25,224 nt of DNA. It comes from Gemmatimonadota bacterium. Its GTDB lineage: Bacteria > Gemmatimonadota > Gemmatimonadetes > Gemmatimonadales > GWC2-71-9. Below, one piece after another: positions 1-7,019 of this stretch. The notes under the pieces were generated by a model. That model did no database searches, had not been told where the DNA came from, and was given only the letters and a program-made list of their open reading frames with translations. The position numbers were made by a program, and so were the translations under genes. Every line of letters begins with the position of its first letter. The first letter of the stretch is position 1. Location of the stretch: positions 1 through 25,224 of the forward strand of contig QHUD01000040.1 in the NCBI GenBank assembly GCA_003221085.1, written 5' to 3'.

Positions 1-27
1 CGAATTCCACATTCCGCATTTCGCTCC

Positions 28-101
28 GGGCGGTTAGCTCAGCTGGTTAGAGCGCCACGTTGACATCGTGGAGGTCACTAGTTCGAGTCTAGTACCGCCC
101 A
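28..101 (+). tRNA. tRNA-Val(GAC)
   Basis: A complete cloverleaf is visible. The acceptor stem GGGCGGT pairs with ACCGCCC, the D-arm reads GCTC..GAGC, and the anticodon stem CCACG/CGTGG encloses loop TTGACAT, giving anticodon GAC (Val). The T-arm is ACTAG TTCGAGT CTAGT. No CCA is encoded, so it must be added after transcription. Only 3 nt separate it from the next tRNA, so the two are probably co-transcribed. Confidence 0.95.
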
Positions 102-104
102 CTC

Positions 105-178
105 GCGCCCATAGCTCAACTGGATAGAGCGCTTGACTACGGATCAAGAGGCTGGGGGTTCGAGTCCTCCTGGGCGCA
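105..178 (+). tRNA. tRNA-Arg(ACG)
   Basis: The cloverleaf has acceptor stem GCGCCCA/TGGGCGC and anticodon stem CTTGA/TCAAG around loop CTACGGA. The anticodon is ACG, expected to be edited to ICG and to read CGU/CGC/CGA. No CCA is encoded. The 3' half of this gene, starting in the anticodon stem, recurs at 6340 and 7020 inside the downstream island. It is therefore a likely integration target for mobile elements. Confidence 0.95.
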
Positions 179-248
179 TGAGACTTTGCCACTCTCCTGG
201 TCCGTCGGTGCCGGAAGTTGTCCCACCACTTACCCACCGGAATAAAGG

Positions 249-1361
249 CTAGGCCGCCCGGGACCGCGGCGAGCGTCCCACAGCCGACTGAATGAGCAGG
301 AACTCTCCCACGTTTTCCATCGTGAGGAGCCCCACCAGGGCACCGCGACTCGTCACCGGCAGGGTGTGACAGTTGCAGGACTGCAGCCGCGCGAAGGCCG
401 CGTCCAGCATGTCGGCGCCGTCCACGACTGCGAACTCGCGGCGCATGATGTCGCGCACTCGCCAATCGGACCCTCGCTGGGCCAGCGCCTTGAGCACATC
501 GCTGCGCAGCAGCACGCCCGCAAGGCGGCCCTCCTGCCCCTCCTGTCCCCCGTCGACTACTGGGAAGTCGTGCTGCGACCCTGCGAGGATCAGCTCGAGC
601 ACTCGTTTCGCCGTGTCATCCGGCGCGACAGTGTGGAAGTCGGTGAGCATGGCGCGACTCACCGGAATGCCGCTCAACGCGCTGCGCATTTGCACCATGC
701 TCGCCTCCTGGGCCGCGCCGATCCAGACGAAGAGCGCGATGAACACGAGGAACGGGTTCGTGAACAGACCGAGCAGGCCGAACACGAGCGCCATCGCCTG
801 CCCGACGTGCGCGGAGACTTGCGTGGCCCGGACGTAATCCATGCGCATGGCAAGCAGAGCCCGCAACACCCGACCGCCGTCCATGGGGAAGGCCGGGAGC
901 AGGTTGAACACCGCGAGTGAGACGTTCACGAGCAGGAGTCGCTCGAGGAACGGACCACCGGCCATGGTGAGCGCGGAGAGCGGGCGCAAGGTCTGCGAGA
1001 GGAGGAGCCACGCGTACAGTGCCGCCGCGATGACCACATTCACGGCGGGGCCCGCGAGCGACACCCTGACCTCCTGACGCGGATCGTCAGGTAGGCGCTC
1101 GAGTCGGGACACGCCACCGATGGGCAGCAGGGTGATATCGCGGGTGCGGATGCCGTAACGCCGGGCCGTGAGCGCATGGCCGAGCTCGTGCAAAACGACG
1201 CAGGCGAACAAGGCCATGATGAACGCGATCCCGGAGAGCGCCGCCGCGCTGCCGCCCGCCAGCCAGTACGTGACCCCGACCCAAGCGATGAGCAGGAAAA
1301 ACGTGGCGTGCACATACAGGCCGATGCCCGCCACCGTTCCAAGCTTCCAGGACCATTTCAT
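249..1361 (-). CDS. Site-2 protease (M50) with C-terminal CBS domains
   Basis: This is a membrane-embedded zinc metalloprotease of the S2P/M50 family, about 370 aa. The zinc motif HELGH is at residues 58-62 within a hydrophobic segment. The second conserved motif, NLLPAFPMDGGR, lies near residue 160. Four to five further hydrophobic segments are visible. Two CBS repeats occupy about residues 235-360, as in Rip3-type proteases, where CBS domains are thought to bind adenine nucleotides and gate activity. I chose the ATG at 1361 because it follows the DksA-like gene's stop by one base; the frame stays open upstream but codes only arginine/serine-rich sequence. The substrate is unknown. In this family it is usually an anti-sigma factor or another membrane regulator. 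A short Gly-Gln-Glu-Gly repeat lies between the CBS strands. Confidence 0.9.
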   Translation of the reverse strand: MKWSWKLGTVAGIGLYVHATFFLLIAWVGVTYWLAGGSAAALSGIAFIMALFACVVLHELGHALTARRYGIRTRDITLLPIGGVSRLERLPDDPRQEVRVSLAGPAVNVVIAAALYAWLLLSQTLRPLSALTMAGGPFLERLLLVNVSLAVFNLLPAFPMDGGRVLRALLAMRMDYVRATQVSAHVGQAMALVFGLLGLFTNPFLVFIALFVWIGAAQEASMVQMRSALSGIPVSRAMLTDFHTVAPDDTAKRVLELILAGSQHDFPVVDGGQEGQEGRLAGVLLRSDVLKALAQRGSDWRVRDIMRREFAVVDGADMLDAAFARLQSCNCHTLPVTSRGALVGLLTMENVGEFLLIQSAVGRSPRSRAA

Positions 1362-1362
1362 C

Positions 1363-1716
1363 TCAGTCGCAGGTCCGCGCCCACGGCACCAGGTCGAGGC
1401 GCTCGAACGGGATCGGCTTCCCACTGCGCTCGCACCGCCCGTACTGCTCCGGCGTTTTGTAAAGCCGCTCCAGCGCGGCGTCGATCTCGGCGAGCTCCGC
1501 CGTCTCGCGCGCGGCATTCACGGCATCCAGCTCTTGGTCCGCGGTGTCCGTCCCCTGGTCAGCCATATGCACGGGAAAGGCGGAGAGGTCTCCCGACTGC
1601 TCTTGAAGCGTGTCGCGGGTTTCACTATCGTAGCGCGCGAGCGCGTCCGCTACGCGCGTCCGCTCCTCGAGCAGGCGAGCTTCCAGGTGCTTCCGTTGTG
1701 TCGGTGTCAGCGCCAT
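1363..1716 (-). CDS. DksA/TraR-type zinc-finger protein, degenerate finger
   Basis: The 117-aa protein has the DksA/TraR layout. An N-terminal coiled-coil hairpin carries an acidic turn (DQGTDTADQE, about residues 53-62). It is followed by the C-terminal signature YGRCERSGKPIPFERL..PWARTC. The family normally has four zinc-binding Cys in two CxxC pairs. Here the second Cys of the first pair is Ser, and the protein ends one residue after the third position (ARTCD-stop), so only two Cys remain. Family members act in the secondary channel of RNA polymerase. GGAGA lies upstream of the ATG. The stop is one base from the protease start, so the two are translationally coupled. Confidence 0.85.
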   Translation of the reverse strand: MALTPTQRKHLEARLLEERTRVADALARYDSETRDTLQEQSGDLSAFPVHMADQGTDTADQELDAVNAARETAELAEIDAALERLYKTPEQYGRCERSGKPIPFERLDLVPWARTCD

Positions 1717-1730
1717 ACTCTCTCCGCTGG

Positions 1731-1759
1731 GAGATAGCCGCGTGCCGCGTGAGTCGCAA
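1731..1759 (-). promoter_or_regulatory. Possible promoter of the DksA-like/protease pair
   Basis: On the minus strand, TTGCGA (1759-1754) and TATCTC (1736-1731) are 17 bp apart, just upstream of the ribosome site and ATG at 1716. This is a weak match to a sigma-70 promoter, read by eye only. Confidence 0.25.
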
Positions 1760-1893
1760 GCACCGCGACGCCACAGAACGTTTAGGGAGTCTTCCGGTAC
1801 GGAAGGGAAGGTTCGTCCCGCCGGAGAAACCGCCTACCGAACCCGATTGTTCCTCCGACGCTCCAGTGAGTGCACCCGGCTCCATCCCGCGGG

Positions 1894-2781
1894 CTATAGG
1901 TCTCGCCGATCCCGTGCGAGCGACACCGACTCCCCGACGTCGACCGTGCGAAACCGCTCCGCCGCCACTCCGCGCTCCCGCAACGCCGTCGCCAATTCGC
2001 GAACCGGTTCGTCGATTCCCTCCGGCGTCAATTGAAACGTGCCGAAATGCATGGCGATACTGTGGCGCGCTCCGAGATCGCGGTGCGCCTGCACGGCTTC
2101 GGCCGGATTCATGTGGATGTCTTTCATGAACCAGCGCGGCTCGTAGGCGCCGATCGGTAGGAGCGCGAGATCGATGGGACCGAGCCGCGCGGCGATCTCC
2201 CGAAAATGCGGGCCGTAGCCACTATCCCCGGCGAAGAGGATCCGGCGCCCACCGGCCTCGATCAAAAACCCTCCCCACAGCGCGCGGTTACGGTCGAACA
2301 TATTGCGCGCGGAGAAATGTTGAGCGGGCGTCAGTGTGACCGAGAGCGGCGCCGCGCTCGCGCTCTGCCACCAGTCGATTTCCTCGACCGGACCGATGCC
2401 CGCGGATCGGAGCAGCCGGCCGTTACCGATCGGTGCCACGAGCCGCGGCCGAAAGCGCCGATGGAGCGCGCGTAAGGTCCCGAGATCGCAGTGATCGTAG
2501 TGATTGTGACTCACGAGCACGAGTGAGATGGCGGGCAGATCCTCGAAGCGCACGCCCGGCGCCCGCACCCGACGGGGACCGGCGAACGAGACCGGGCTCG
2601 CCCGCGCGGAGTACACCGGGTCGATCAGCAGGTTGGTGCTCGCGACCTGAATGAGAAACGTGGCGTGACCGACGAACGTCACGACCACGTCGCCCGGTCC
2701 GACGCGCGGGGGACGCCGGGGCTCAACCGGGATCCTCGACGGCCACGGCCTGCGCGGCGTGAGCAACATGCGCGGCACCAT
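1894..2781 (-). CDS. Metallo-beta-lactamase-fold hydrolase (NAPE-PLD/UlaG-like)
   Basis: The protein has the metallo-beta-lactamase fold of the N-acyl-phosphatidylethanolamine phospholipase D-like family. Visible metal ligands, numbered from the ATG at 2781, are the HxHxDH motif H92-N-H-Y-D-H97, H155 (PAQHFSARN), D186 (AGDSGYG) and H245 (AMHFGTF). A GHAT motif at 38-41 is also typical. The true start is uncertain. The same frame continues 22 or more codons upstream with a family-like N-terminus (DHFDGRRFFNP), but no ATG, GTG or TTG is available there; a CTG lies at 2847. A GTG that overlaps the upstream gene's stop (GTGA, 2873) is in a different frame and hits TAG at its fifth codon. A 1-nt frameshift, real or a sequencing error, is the simplest explanation. 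The substrate cannot be told. Confidence 0.85.
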   Translation of the reverse strand: MVPRMLLTPRRPWPSRIPVEPRRPPRVGPGDVVVTFVGHATFLIQVASTNLLIDPVYSARASPVSFAGPRRVRAPGVRFEDLPAISLVLVSHNHYDHCDLGTLRALHRRFRPRLVAPIGNGRLLRSAGIGPVEEIDWWQSASAAPLSVTLTPAQHFSARNMFDRNRALWGGFLIEAGGRRILFAGDSGYGPHFREIAARLGPIDLALLPIGAYEPRWFMKDIHMNPAEAVQAHRDLGARHSIAMHFGTFQLTPEGIDEPVRELATALRERGVAAERFRTVDVGESVSLARDRRDL

Positions 2782-2869
2782 CCAGACGGGCTGGCCCTGC
2801 GCGCCGCTCGGGTTGAAGAACCGGCGGCCGTCAAAGTGGTCGGTCAGGAGGGGTCGAGCTACGCGCGGC

Positions 2870-4105
2870 TCACGGGCCGACCTTGATCTTGGGCGGTGCC
2901 GACGGCGCGGCGATCACGGCGCTGTCCCCCACCCCGGCAGCGCTCGTGTCCGTCGCGGGCCGGTACGCCACCGGCGTGGCCGGCTGCCCGGGGGCCACCT
3001 TCTGGACGCCATCCACCACCACCCGGTCGCCCCCCCGGAGCCCCTGCTCGATGAGCCACGCGTCGCGATCCCAGGACGTCGCCACTACCTCCCGCGTCGT
3101 CACCCGGTTCGAGTCCCCCAACACGTAGACGAACGCTCCGGCGAGCCCTCGCTGCACCGCCCGCTGGGGCACGCGAATCGCGTCCGGGCGCTTGAGGCCC
3201 AGAAAGTGTAGGCGCACGAACTGGCCCGGCAACAGCACGTGCCGCCGATTCCGGAACTCGGCGCGGAGGGAAAGCGTCCCGGTCGTAGGCTGCAGGGCGA
3301 GGTCGACAAAATTCAGCAGGCCGGTGTCGGGAAGGATGCTGCCATCCGCGAGCGTCACCTGCACGGCCAGCACGCGGCTGGGCAAGAGCAGCCGGCGCGT
3401 CGCGATGTCGCGCCGCCAGCGCAGCACTTCCTGGTCCGACGGGCTGAAGTTCACATAGATGGGATCGACCTGTTCGATCGTCGTGAGCAAGTCGCTCGGG
3501 CCCGTCACCCGCGCGCCCAGGTCCAGCAATGCCCGGCCGACGCGCCCGGAAATCTCGGCGCGGATGAAGGTGTCATCGTACTCTTTCTTGGCACGATCCA
3601 CTGCCGCCTGCGCCGCCTGGACGGCGGCGCGTCCCTGATCGTACGCCGTTTCCGCGTCATCCACGTCCTTCTGGGCCACGGCGCGCGAGTCGAGCAGTGC
3701 CCTGAGGCGCGCCCGGTTACGCTCGGCGTTCGCCCATCGGGCGGTGGCGTCCGCGAGCTGCGCCAGGGCGCTCCGGTACGCCGCGTCGTACGTCGTGGAG
3801 TCGATCCGGAAGAGCAGTGCGCCCTTCGGGACGTCCGTGCCTTCGGCGTAGGGCCGCGCGACGATGACCCCCGCGACCTGGGGACGCACCTCGACACGAC
3901 GTGAGGCGGCGGCCTGCCCGACGAACTCGAAGCGCGCCGAGACGGTCTCCGGCGCGACGGTGAGCACGGAGACTTCTGGAGGAGGAGGGGCGGCAGTCGC
4001 AGCCCGCCGACACGCCCAGCCACCCTGCAGGAGGGCGGCGGCGCCGACGGCGCACACCGCTATTCGGGGAGACCACCTCGTGCACACGACGGCTTCGGAT
4101 GACAT
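2870..4105 (-). CDS. RND efflux membrane fusion protein (AcrA/MexA-like)
   Basis: This 411-aa periplasmic adaptor follows the HlyD/AcrA plan. An N-terminal signal segment ends near a Cys (GGWAC, about residue 32), so it may be a lipoprotein. A barrel-sandwich/lipoyl half-motif (VRPQVAGVI..GTDVPKGALLFRID, about 72-102) is followed by an Ala-rich coiled-coil hairpin (about 105-175). The second lipoyl half (AEISGRVGRALLDLGARV) and the line YVNFSPSDQEVL, typical of the AcrA family, come next, followed by beta-barrel and membrane-proximal domains (LPGQFVRLHFLG, AIRVPQRAVQRG). AcrA-type adaptors join an inner-membrane RND pump to an outer-membrane channel. No pump or channel gene is adjacent, because the neighbours are a tRNA and the metallo-hydrolase. 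The ATG at 4105 has no clear Shine-Dalgarno sequence. Confidence 0.93.
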   Translation of the reverse strand: MSSEAVVCTRWSPRIAVCAVGAAALLQGGWACRRAATAAPPPPEVSVLTVAPETVSARFEFVGQAAASRRVEVRPQVAGVIVARPYAEGTDVPKGALLFRIDSTTYDAAYRSALAQLADATARWANAERNRARLRALLDSRAVAQKDVDDAETAYDQGRAAVQAAQAAVDRAKKEYDDTFIRAEISGRVGRALLDLGARVTGPSDLLTTIEQVDPIYVNFSPSDQEVLRWRRDIATRRLLLPSRVLAVQVTLADGSILPDTGLLNFVDLALQPTTGTLSLRAEFRNRRHVLLPGQFVRLHFLGLKRPDAIRVPQRAVQRGLAGAFVYVLGDSNRVTTREVVATSWDRDAWLIEQGLRGGDRVVVDGVQKVAPGQPATPVAYRPATDTSAAGVGDSAVIAAPSAPPKIKVGP

Positions 4106-4221
4106 GGACGTTGTCCAGTGGAAATACCGGCGCGCCGCGGGGGCCGCAAGGCCCTGCCGGGCTTTCTTTCGGGTTCGTCGGCTTCTAGGTTTCGGGGCCC
4201 GGTTGCGGTGAAGCCGTTCCT

Positions 4222-4296
4222 CGGGGCGTAGCGCAGCCCGGTTAGCGCGCCTGGTTCGGGACCAGGAGGTCGGTGGTTCAAATCCACTCGCCCCGA
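4222..4296 (+). tRNA. tRNA-Pro(CGG)
   Basis: Acceptor stem CGGGGCG pairs with CGCCCCG. Anticodon stem CCTGG/CCAGG encloses loop TTCGGGA, giving anticodon CGG (Pro). The T-arm is GGTGG TTCAAAT CCACT. No CCA is encoded. Confidence 0.95.
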
Positions 4297-4305
4297 TTGA
4301 AACGC

Positions 4306-4374
4306 AGGTGCTAGGTGTTGGGTGTCAGGTGTCAGGTAGGGCGACCCTAGCACCCGACACCTGGCACCCAGCAC
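4306..4374. repeat. Inverted repeat built from 7-bp tandem units
   Basis: Between tRNA-Pro and tRNA-Arg, the left arm is a run of heptamers: AGGTGCT, AGGTGTT, GGGTGTC, AGGTGTC, AGGTAGG (4306-4340). The right arm (4345-4374) is the reverse complement of a similar run: CTAGCAC, CCGACAC, CTGGCAC, CCAGCAC. The two arms can fold into a long imperfect hairpin around GCGAC. It codes for nothing. It could be a processing or termination structure between the tRNAs, or a member of a dispersed repeat family. Confidence 0.75.
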
Positions 4375-4383
4375 GTGCCGTTC

Positions 4384-4457
4384 GCGCCAGTAGCTCAGCT
4401 GGATAGAGCGTCGGCCTCCGGAGCCGAAGGTCCCGCGTTCGAATCGCGGCTGGCGCA
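4384..4457 (+). tRNA. tRNA-Arg(CCG)
   Basis: Acceptor stem GCGCCAG pairs with CTGGCGC. Anticodon stem TCGGC/GCCGA encloses loop CTCCGGA, giving anticodon CCG (Arg). The T-arm is CGCG TTCGAAT CGCG. No CCA is encoded. Its 3' end is the attachment site of the island that follows: its last 22 nt, plus one flanking base, recur exactly at 9298-9320. Confidence 0.95.
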
Positions 4458-4458
4458 T
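4436..4458 (+). repeat. Left attachment repeat (tRNA-Arg(CCG) 3' end)
   Basis: These 23 bp, covering the T-arm, the 3' acceptor strand and one extra base, are identical to 9298-9320. This is the usual arrangement where a tyrosine integrase has used a tRNA gene's 3' end as attB. Confidence 0.8.
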
Positions 4459-4481
4459 GCACTTACAACGCAGGCTTCCTC

Positions 4482-4503
4482 GTGGTAACAACGGTGGTAA
4501 CAA
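4482..4503. repeat. Short direct repeat GTGGTAACAA x2
   Basis: GTGGTAACAA occurs at 4482-4491 and 4494-4503, 12 bp apart, just inside the island's left end. It could be an integrase arm-binding site, but two copies of 10 bp are weak evidence. Confidence 0.35.
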
Positions 4504-4527
4504 ACGTGGGAGCTCTCCGAACTGCCG

Positions 4528-4647
4528 CTAGCGCTTGCCCAGCACCTTCTTGTGTTGGGCGAGGATGACGGCGGCCTCCACGCAGTTGTAACCCACGCTG
4601 CCGAGAGCGAGGGTGATCACTGCGGTCAGGAGAACGCTGCAACGCAT
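4528..4647 (-). CDS. 39-aa hydrophobic peptide with an integrase-like tail
   Basis: An ATG at 4647 preceded by GGAGGG opens a 39-codon frame ending at TAG (4528-4530). The first 20 residues (MRCSVLLTAVITLALG...) are hydrophobic and look like a signal or membrane segment. The last nine, QHKKVLGKR, match the QHRKVLGKR at the tail of the integrase fragment at 7226, and DNA similarity covers about 28 bp. The frame is therefore either a small membrane peptide formed on an integrase 3' scar, or a chance frame over that scar. I favour the scar being real and leave expression undecided. Confidence 0.4.
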   Translation of the reverse strand: MRCSVLLTAVITLALGSVGYNCVEAAVILAQHKKVLGKR

Positions 4648-4668
4648 GGGAGGCCCTCCGCCAGCTGT

Positions 4669-5406
4669 CTAATATTGCGCGGACCGCTCGTGGATCTTCC
4701 ATCCCCTGATCACGAGCCACAGCGGAAGGAGGAGCTCCGTGAAGGACACGATAAAAAAGAATCCAAGATGCGCGTTGGGATACAAGTACGGCTTCAACGG
4801 AGTGATCATCCAGCCCACTCCGTCGATGACGAGCAGAATCCCGATGATCCTGGGGATGTAGCGAGACCGGTAGATCAAAGAGCCCAGCAGACCAAGATGA
4901 ATGCCAAAAATCATCAGGCTAAAGGACCAATCGTACCGGTACGAGTTGAGCAGAAGCTGCACCTGCGCTTGCAGCGGACCGGCACCAAACGCCGTCAGGT
5001 AATCCGGCGTATGGAGCAGCCGGTAAACGGTCACCAGATTCAACAGGCCGACGAGAGCGATCACCGTGTATACCAAACGAAACCACGCCGTGAGCAATGA
5101 AACGGATCGGTTGACCGGCGCGAGCAGCACATACAGCGCCCAGGCAATAACCACGTCGAGGATGAGGGTGAGTAAGTAGCACAGAATGGCGGCAACGAAG
5201 AGCCCGCCGTGCGCGCCGATACTCTGGACCGTCTGCTCGATGTTGCCCGGAATGACCAGCTTGGGCCAGAGCAAGAACTCGGCAACGGTGACGGGCATGA
5301 GCAGGTAGGCGATGCCGGCGATGAGCGCCGCCTGGCGCAACGTGATTCCCTCGGCGCGATGCGCCACGTGCACCGAGCTCAGGCTGGCTCCCGTTTGGGC
5401 TTCCAC
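4669..5406 (-). CDS. DUF4386 family membrane protein
   Basis: The 245-aa protein has about six hydrophobic segments and resembles the DUF4386 family. Recognisable parts are the early AALIAGIAYLL segment, LYVLLAPVNRSVSLLTAWFRLVYT in the middle, FGIHLGLLGSLIYRS, and IPRIIGILLVIDGVGW near the end. Its function is unknown. The likely start is GTG at 5406, which overlaps the upstream small membrane gene by 28 nt; an in-frame GTG at 5373 is the alternative. It is cargo of the tRNA-Arg island. Confidence 0.8.
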   Translation of the reverse strand: MEAQTGASLSSVHVAHRAEGITLRQAALIAGIAYLLMPVTVAEFLLWPKLVIPGNIEQTVQSIGAHGGLFVAAILCYLLTLILDVVIAWALYVLLAPVNRSVSLLTAWFRLVYTVIALVGLLNLVTVYRLLHTPDYLTAFGAGPLQAQVQLLLNSYRYDWSFSLMIFGIHLGLLGSLIYRSRYIPRIIGILLVIDGVGWMITPLKPYLYPNAHLGFFFIVSFTELLLPLWLVIRGWKIHERSAQY

Positions 5407-5591
5407 AACGCAGCATCCAATATGGACCAGAGGTGGATGATCCAGCCAAGCAAGAAGAACCAGAGCACAGCTGCCAAGACGAATTGAACCACCGCGATGA
5501 GGAGGCGCCCTTGCACCAACTGCCCCAGCCCCGGGACGAAGAAACTACAGAGCGCTGCAATGACATTTCCCGCAGAACCCTGCCCCGCCAT
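5379..5591 (-). CDS. Small two-segment membrane protein
   Basis: This 70-aa protein has two hydrophobic stretches: the first begins in CSFFVPGLGQLVQGR and the second is about LLIAVVQFVLAAVLWFFLLGWII. The PGLGQL..GR motif is seen in many small bacterial membrane proteins of unknown role. I chose ATG 5591 over an in-frame start at 5615 because GGAGG sits at the right distance before it. It overlaps the DUF4386 gene and is probably co-translated with it. Confidence 0.75.
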   Translation of the reverse strand: MAGQGSAGNVIAALCSFFVPGLGQLVQGRLLIAVVQFVLAAVLWFFLLGWIIHLWSILDAALWKPKREPA

Positions 5592-5601
5592 GTGGCCTCC
5601 G

Positions 5602-6310
5602 ATGCGCGAACCCACTCGTTATACGCGTCGGTCCAGGACTACGGCATATGTGCCGAGGCGGTTTCCACGGCCAGTCTCCGGGCGCGCAATGGGCCGCGAC
5701 GCCTTCCGTCGCGGCCGAAACAGGTCAAGTGGATCTCAGCGAAGAGGGCTCTATCGATAAGATTAAAGACGCCACCCAGGATCTGGATATCGGCCTCATT
5801 GTATCGAATGCCGGAGCTATAGAGGCCGGGGAGTTCATGGCTATGCCGTTGAAGGATCTGCATGACCAGATTTCCATTAACGTCGTGGCCCATATGGAAC
5901 TGGTTCGCTACTTTGCCCCACGATTGGTGAAACGCGCACGCGGGGGGGTGATGCTCGTCGGTGCGATGGGGGCGTCCATTGGGATTCCCTACATCGCCAA
6001 CCCTAGTGCCACCAAGGCGTATATCTTGGCGCTCGGCGAGGCCCTTCATTTCGAATTGGAAAAACACGGAGTTGCCGTGACCGTGTTGACCCCTGGATTA
6101 ACGGATACCGCTGTGCTGCCGGAAATCATGATTGATCCGGGAGCGTTGCCGATGAAGCCATTGTCAGTGGCTCAGGTCGCGTCCGAAGGTATCGCTGCGA
6201 TTCAGGCAAACAAGTCCCGATCTGTGCCGGGGGCACTCAATCGTTTCATAAATCGCGTTGTGCCGGCCTCCATTGCCCGCACGATGGAGGCCAAGCTACT
6301 CAAGAAATAA
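5602..6310 (+). pseudogene. Short-chain dehydrogenase/reductase, inactivated
   Basis: The frame from about 5700 to the stop at 6308-6310 is a good SDR body: VDLSEEGSI, SNAGAIEAG (the NNAG region), ISINVVAHM, and the C-terminal VLTPGLTDTAV. The 5' end is broken. An ATG at 5602 begins MREPTRY, and DNA resembling the Gly-rich cofactor loop follows, but in several frames (YGICAE, then GRDAFR, then the main frame). No intact TGxxxGIG remains. The catalytic Tyr of YxxxK is also missing: the sequence reads NPSATK, with Pro at the Tyr position. The longest single frame (from 5648) would give 220 aa without a nucleotide-binding loop. It is divergent from the small membrane gene, with about 10 bp between the starts. 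Confidence 0.7.
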
Positions 6311-6339
6311 GACTGTGCCGGAAGAAACCGCCGTTCAGA

Positions 6340-6391
6340 TGACTACGGATCAAGAGGCTGAGGGTTCGGGTCCTCCTGGGCGGATTAGACT
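6340..6391 (+). repeat. Relic of tRNA-Arg(ACG) 3' half (copy 1)
   Basis: These 52 nt match 134-185, which is the anticodon arm through the 3' end of tRNA-Arg(ACG) plus 7 nt beyond it, with four mismatches. The 5' half of the tRNA is absent. This is what an old attachment site of an element targeting that tRNA would leave behind. Confidence 0.8.
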
Positions 6392-6436
6392 CACGCGATT
6401 TTCACGCGGGTGATCACTCGTAACTCGGAGGCGATC

Positions 6437-6898
6437 ATGTCGTCGGACACGAACGTCGGGCTCGGGCGCCGCACGCGCCTTGCGTACTACACGCTGGCTC
6501 CTCTCGTTGGCCTCTTTGCGCTCGCCACCCCGCTCGTCAGTCAGTCGAAACCGGGTCCCTTCTATCACATCAATTACTATCAGGTCCGCCCCGGCGACGA
6601 GAAGGCACACGATTCGGCGCTCGTCAACGTCCTGACGCCCCTTTTCAACGAGATGGTGAAGCGCAAGGCGATGGTATCATACCTCTTGCTCGCCAAGACT
6701 GCCGGTTCTGGAGAGTACACCAACCTCACCATTGTTGAGGTCGCATCGCCGTCGTCCGAGGGTGGCTTCCAGCAGAACCTCGAGGCAGCGTCTCAGGTGG
6801 TGTTCCGCAAGTCGTGGAGCGACGCCACCGCGCGCCTCAATGAGCTGCGCCGCTTGGTGCACACCGAGCTGTACACGGTAACTGGTCAACAGCCCTGA
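6437..6898 (+). CDS. Exported protein with dimeric alpha/beta-barrel-like body
   Basis: The protein is 153 aa from the ATG at 6437, which GGAGG precedes at proper distance; an in-frame start at 6410 lacks this. A hydrophobic segment at about 18-38 ending in VSQS suggests a signal peptide. The body (FYHINYYQVRPGDEKAHDS..., then a strand TNLTIVEVA) resembles dimeric alpha/beta-barrel proteins such as ABM/NIPSNAP-like families. No catalytic motif is seen and the function is unknown. It sits between two tRNA-Arg relics inside the island. Confidence 0.7.
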   Translation: MSSDTNVGLGRRTRLAYYTLAPLVGLFALATPLVSQSKPGPFYHINYYQVRPGDEKAHDSALVNVLTPLFNEMVKRKAMVSYLLLAKTAGSGEYTNLTIVEVASPSSEGGFQQNLEAASQVVFRKSWSDATARLNELRRLVHTELYTVTGQQP

Positions 6899-6918
6899 CC
6901 GCGGCACTCACCCGCGTC

Positions 6919-6946
6919 CCCCCGAATGTCCCCCACGTTTCGGGGG
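6919..6946 (+). terminator. Hairpin after the exported-protein gene
   Basis: CCCCCGAA (6919-6926) pairs with TTCGGGGG (6939-6946) around a 12-nt loop, 20 nt after the stop codon. No T-run follows, so it may be a weak or rho-assisted terminator, or just a GC-rich hairpin. Confidence 0.35.
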
Positions 6947-7019
6947 CTCTTCGCGGGGTCTCATCCCCTTTCCCTCAGTTTCGTCCGCCTCGAGGTTTCG
7001 GGCCGTGCGGCGCTCGGCC

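Noticed and set aside
34..465. 143-codon minus-strand frame over the first two tRNAs
   Set aside because: It runs through two intact tRNA genes and over the protease gene's 3' end, with no protein-like features.
1791..1805. Perfect small hairpin CTTCCG-GTA-CGGAAG between the hydrolase and DksA-like genes
   Set aside because: No T-run follows on either strand and the loop is only three bases, so I do not call it a terminator.
4174..7003. Similarity of 4174-4197 and 6980-7003 (20 of 24 bases), both upstream of tRNA or tRNA relic sequence
   Set aside because: Too short and too GC-rich to separate from chance by eye. An alignment of more island junctions would be needed.
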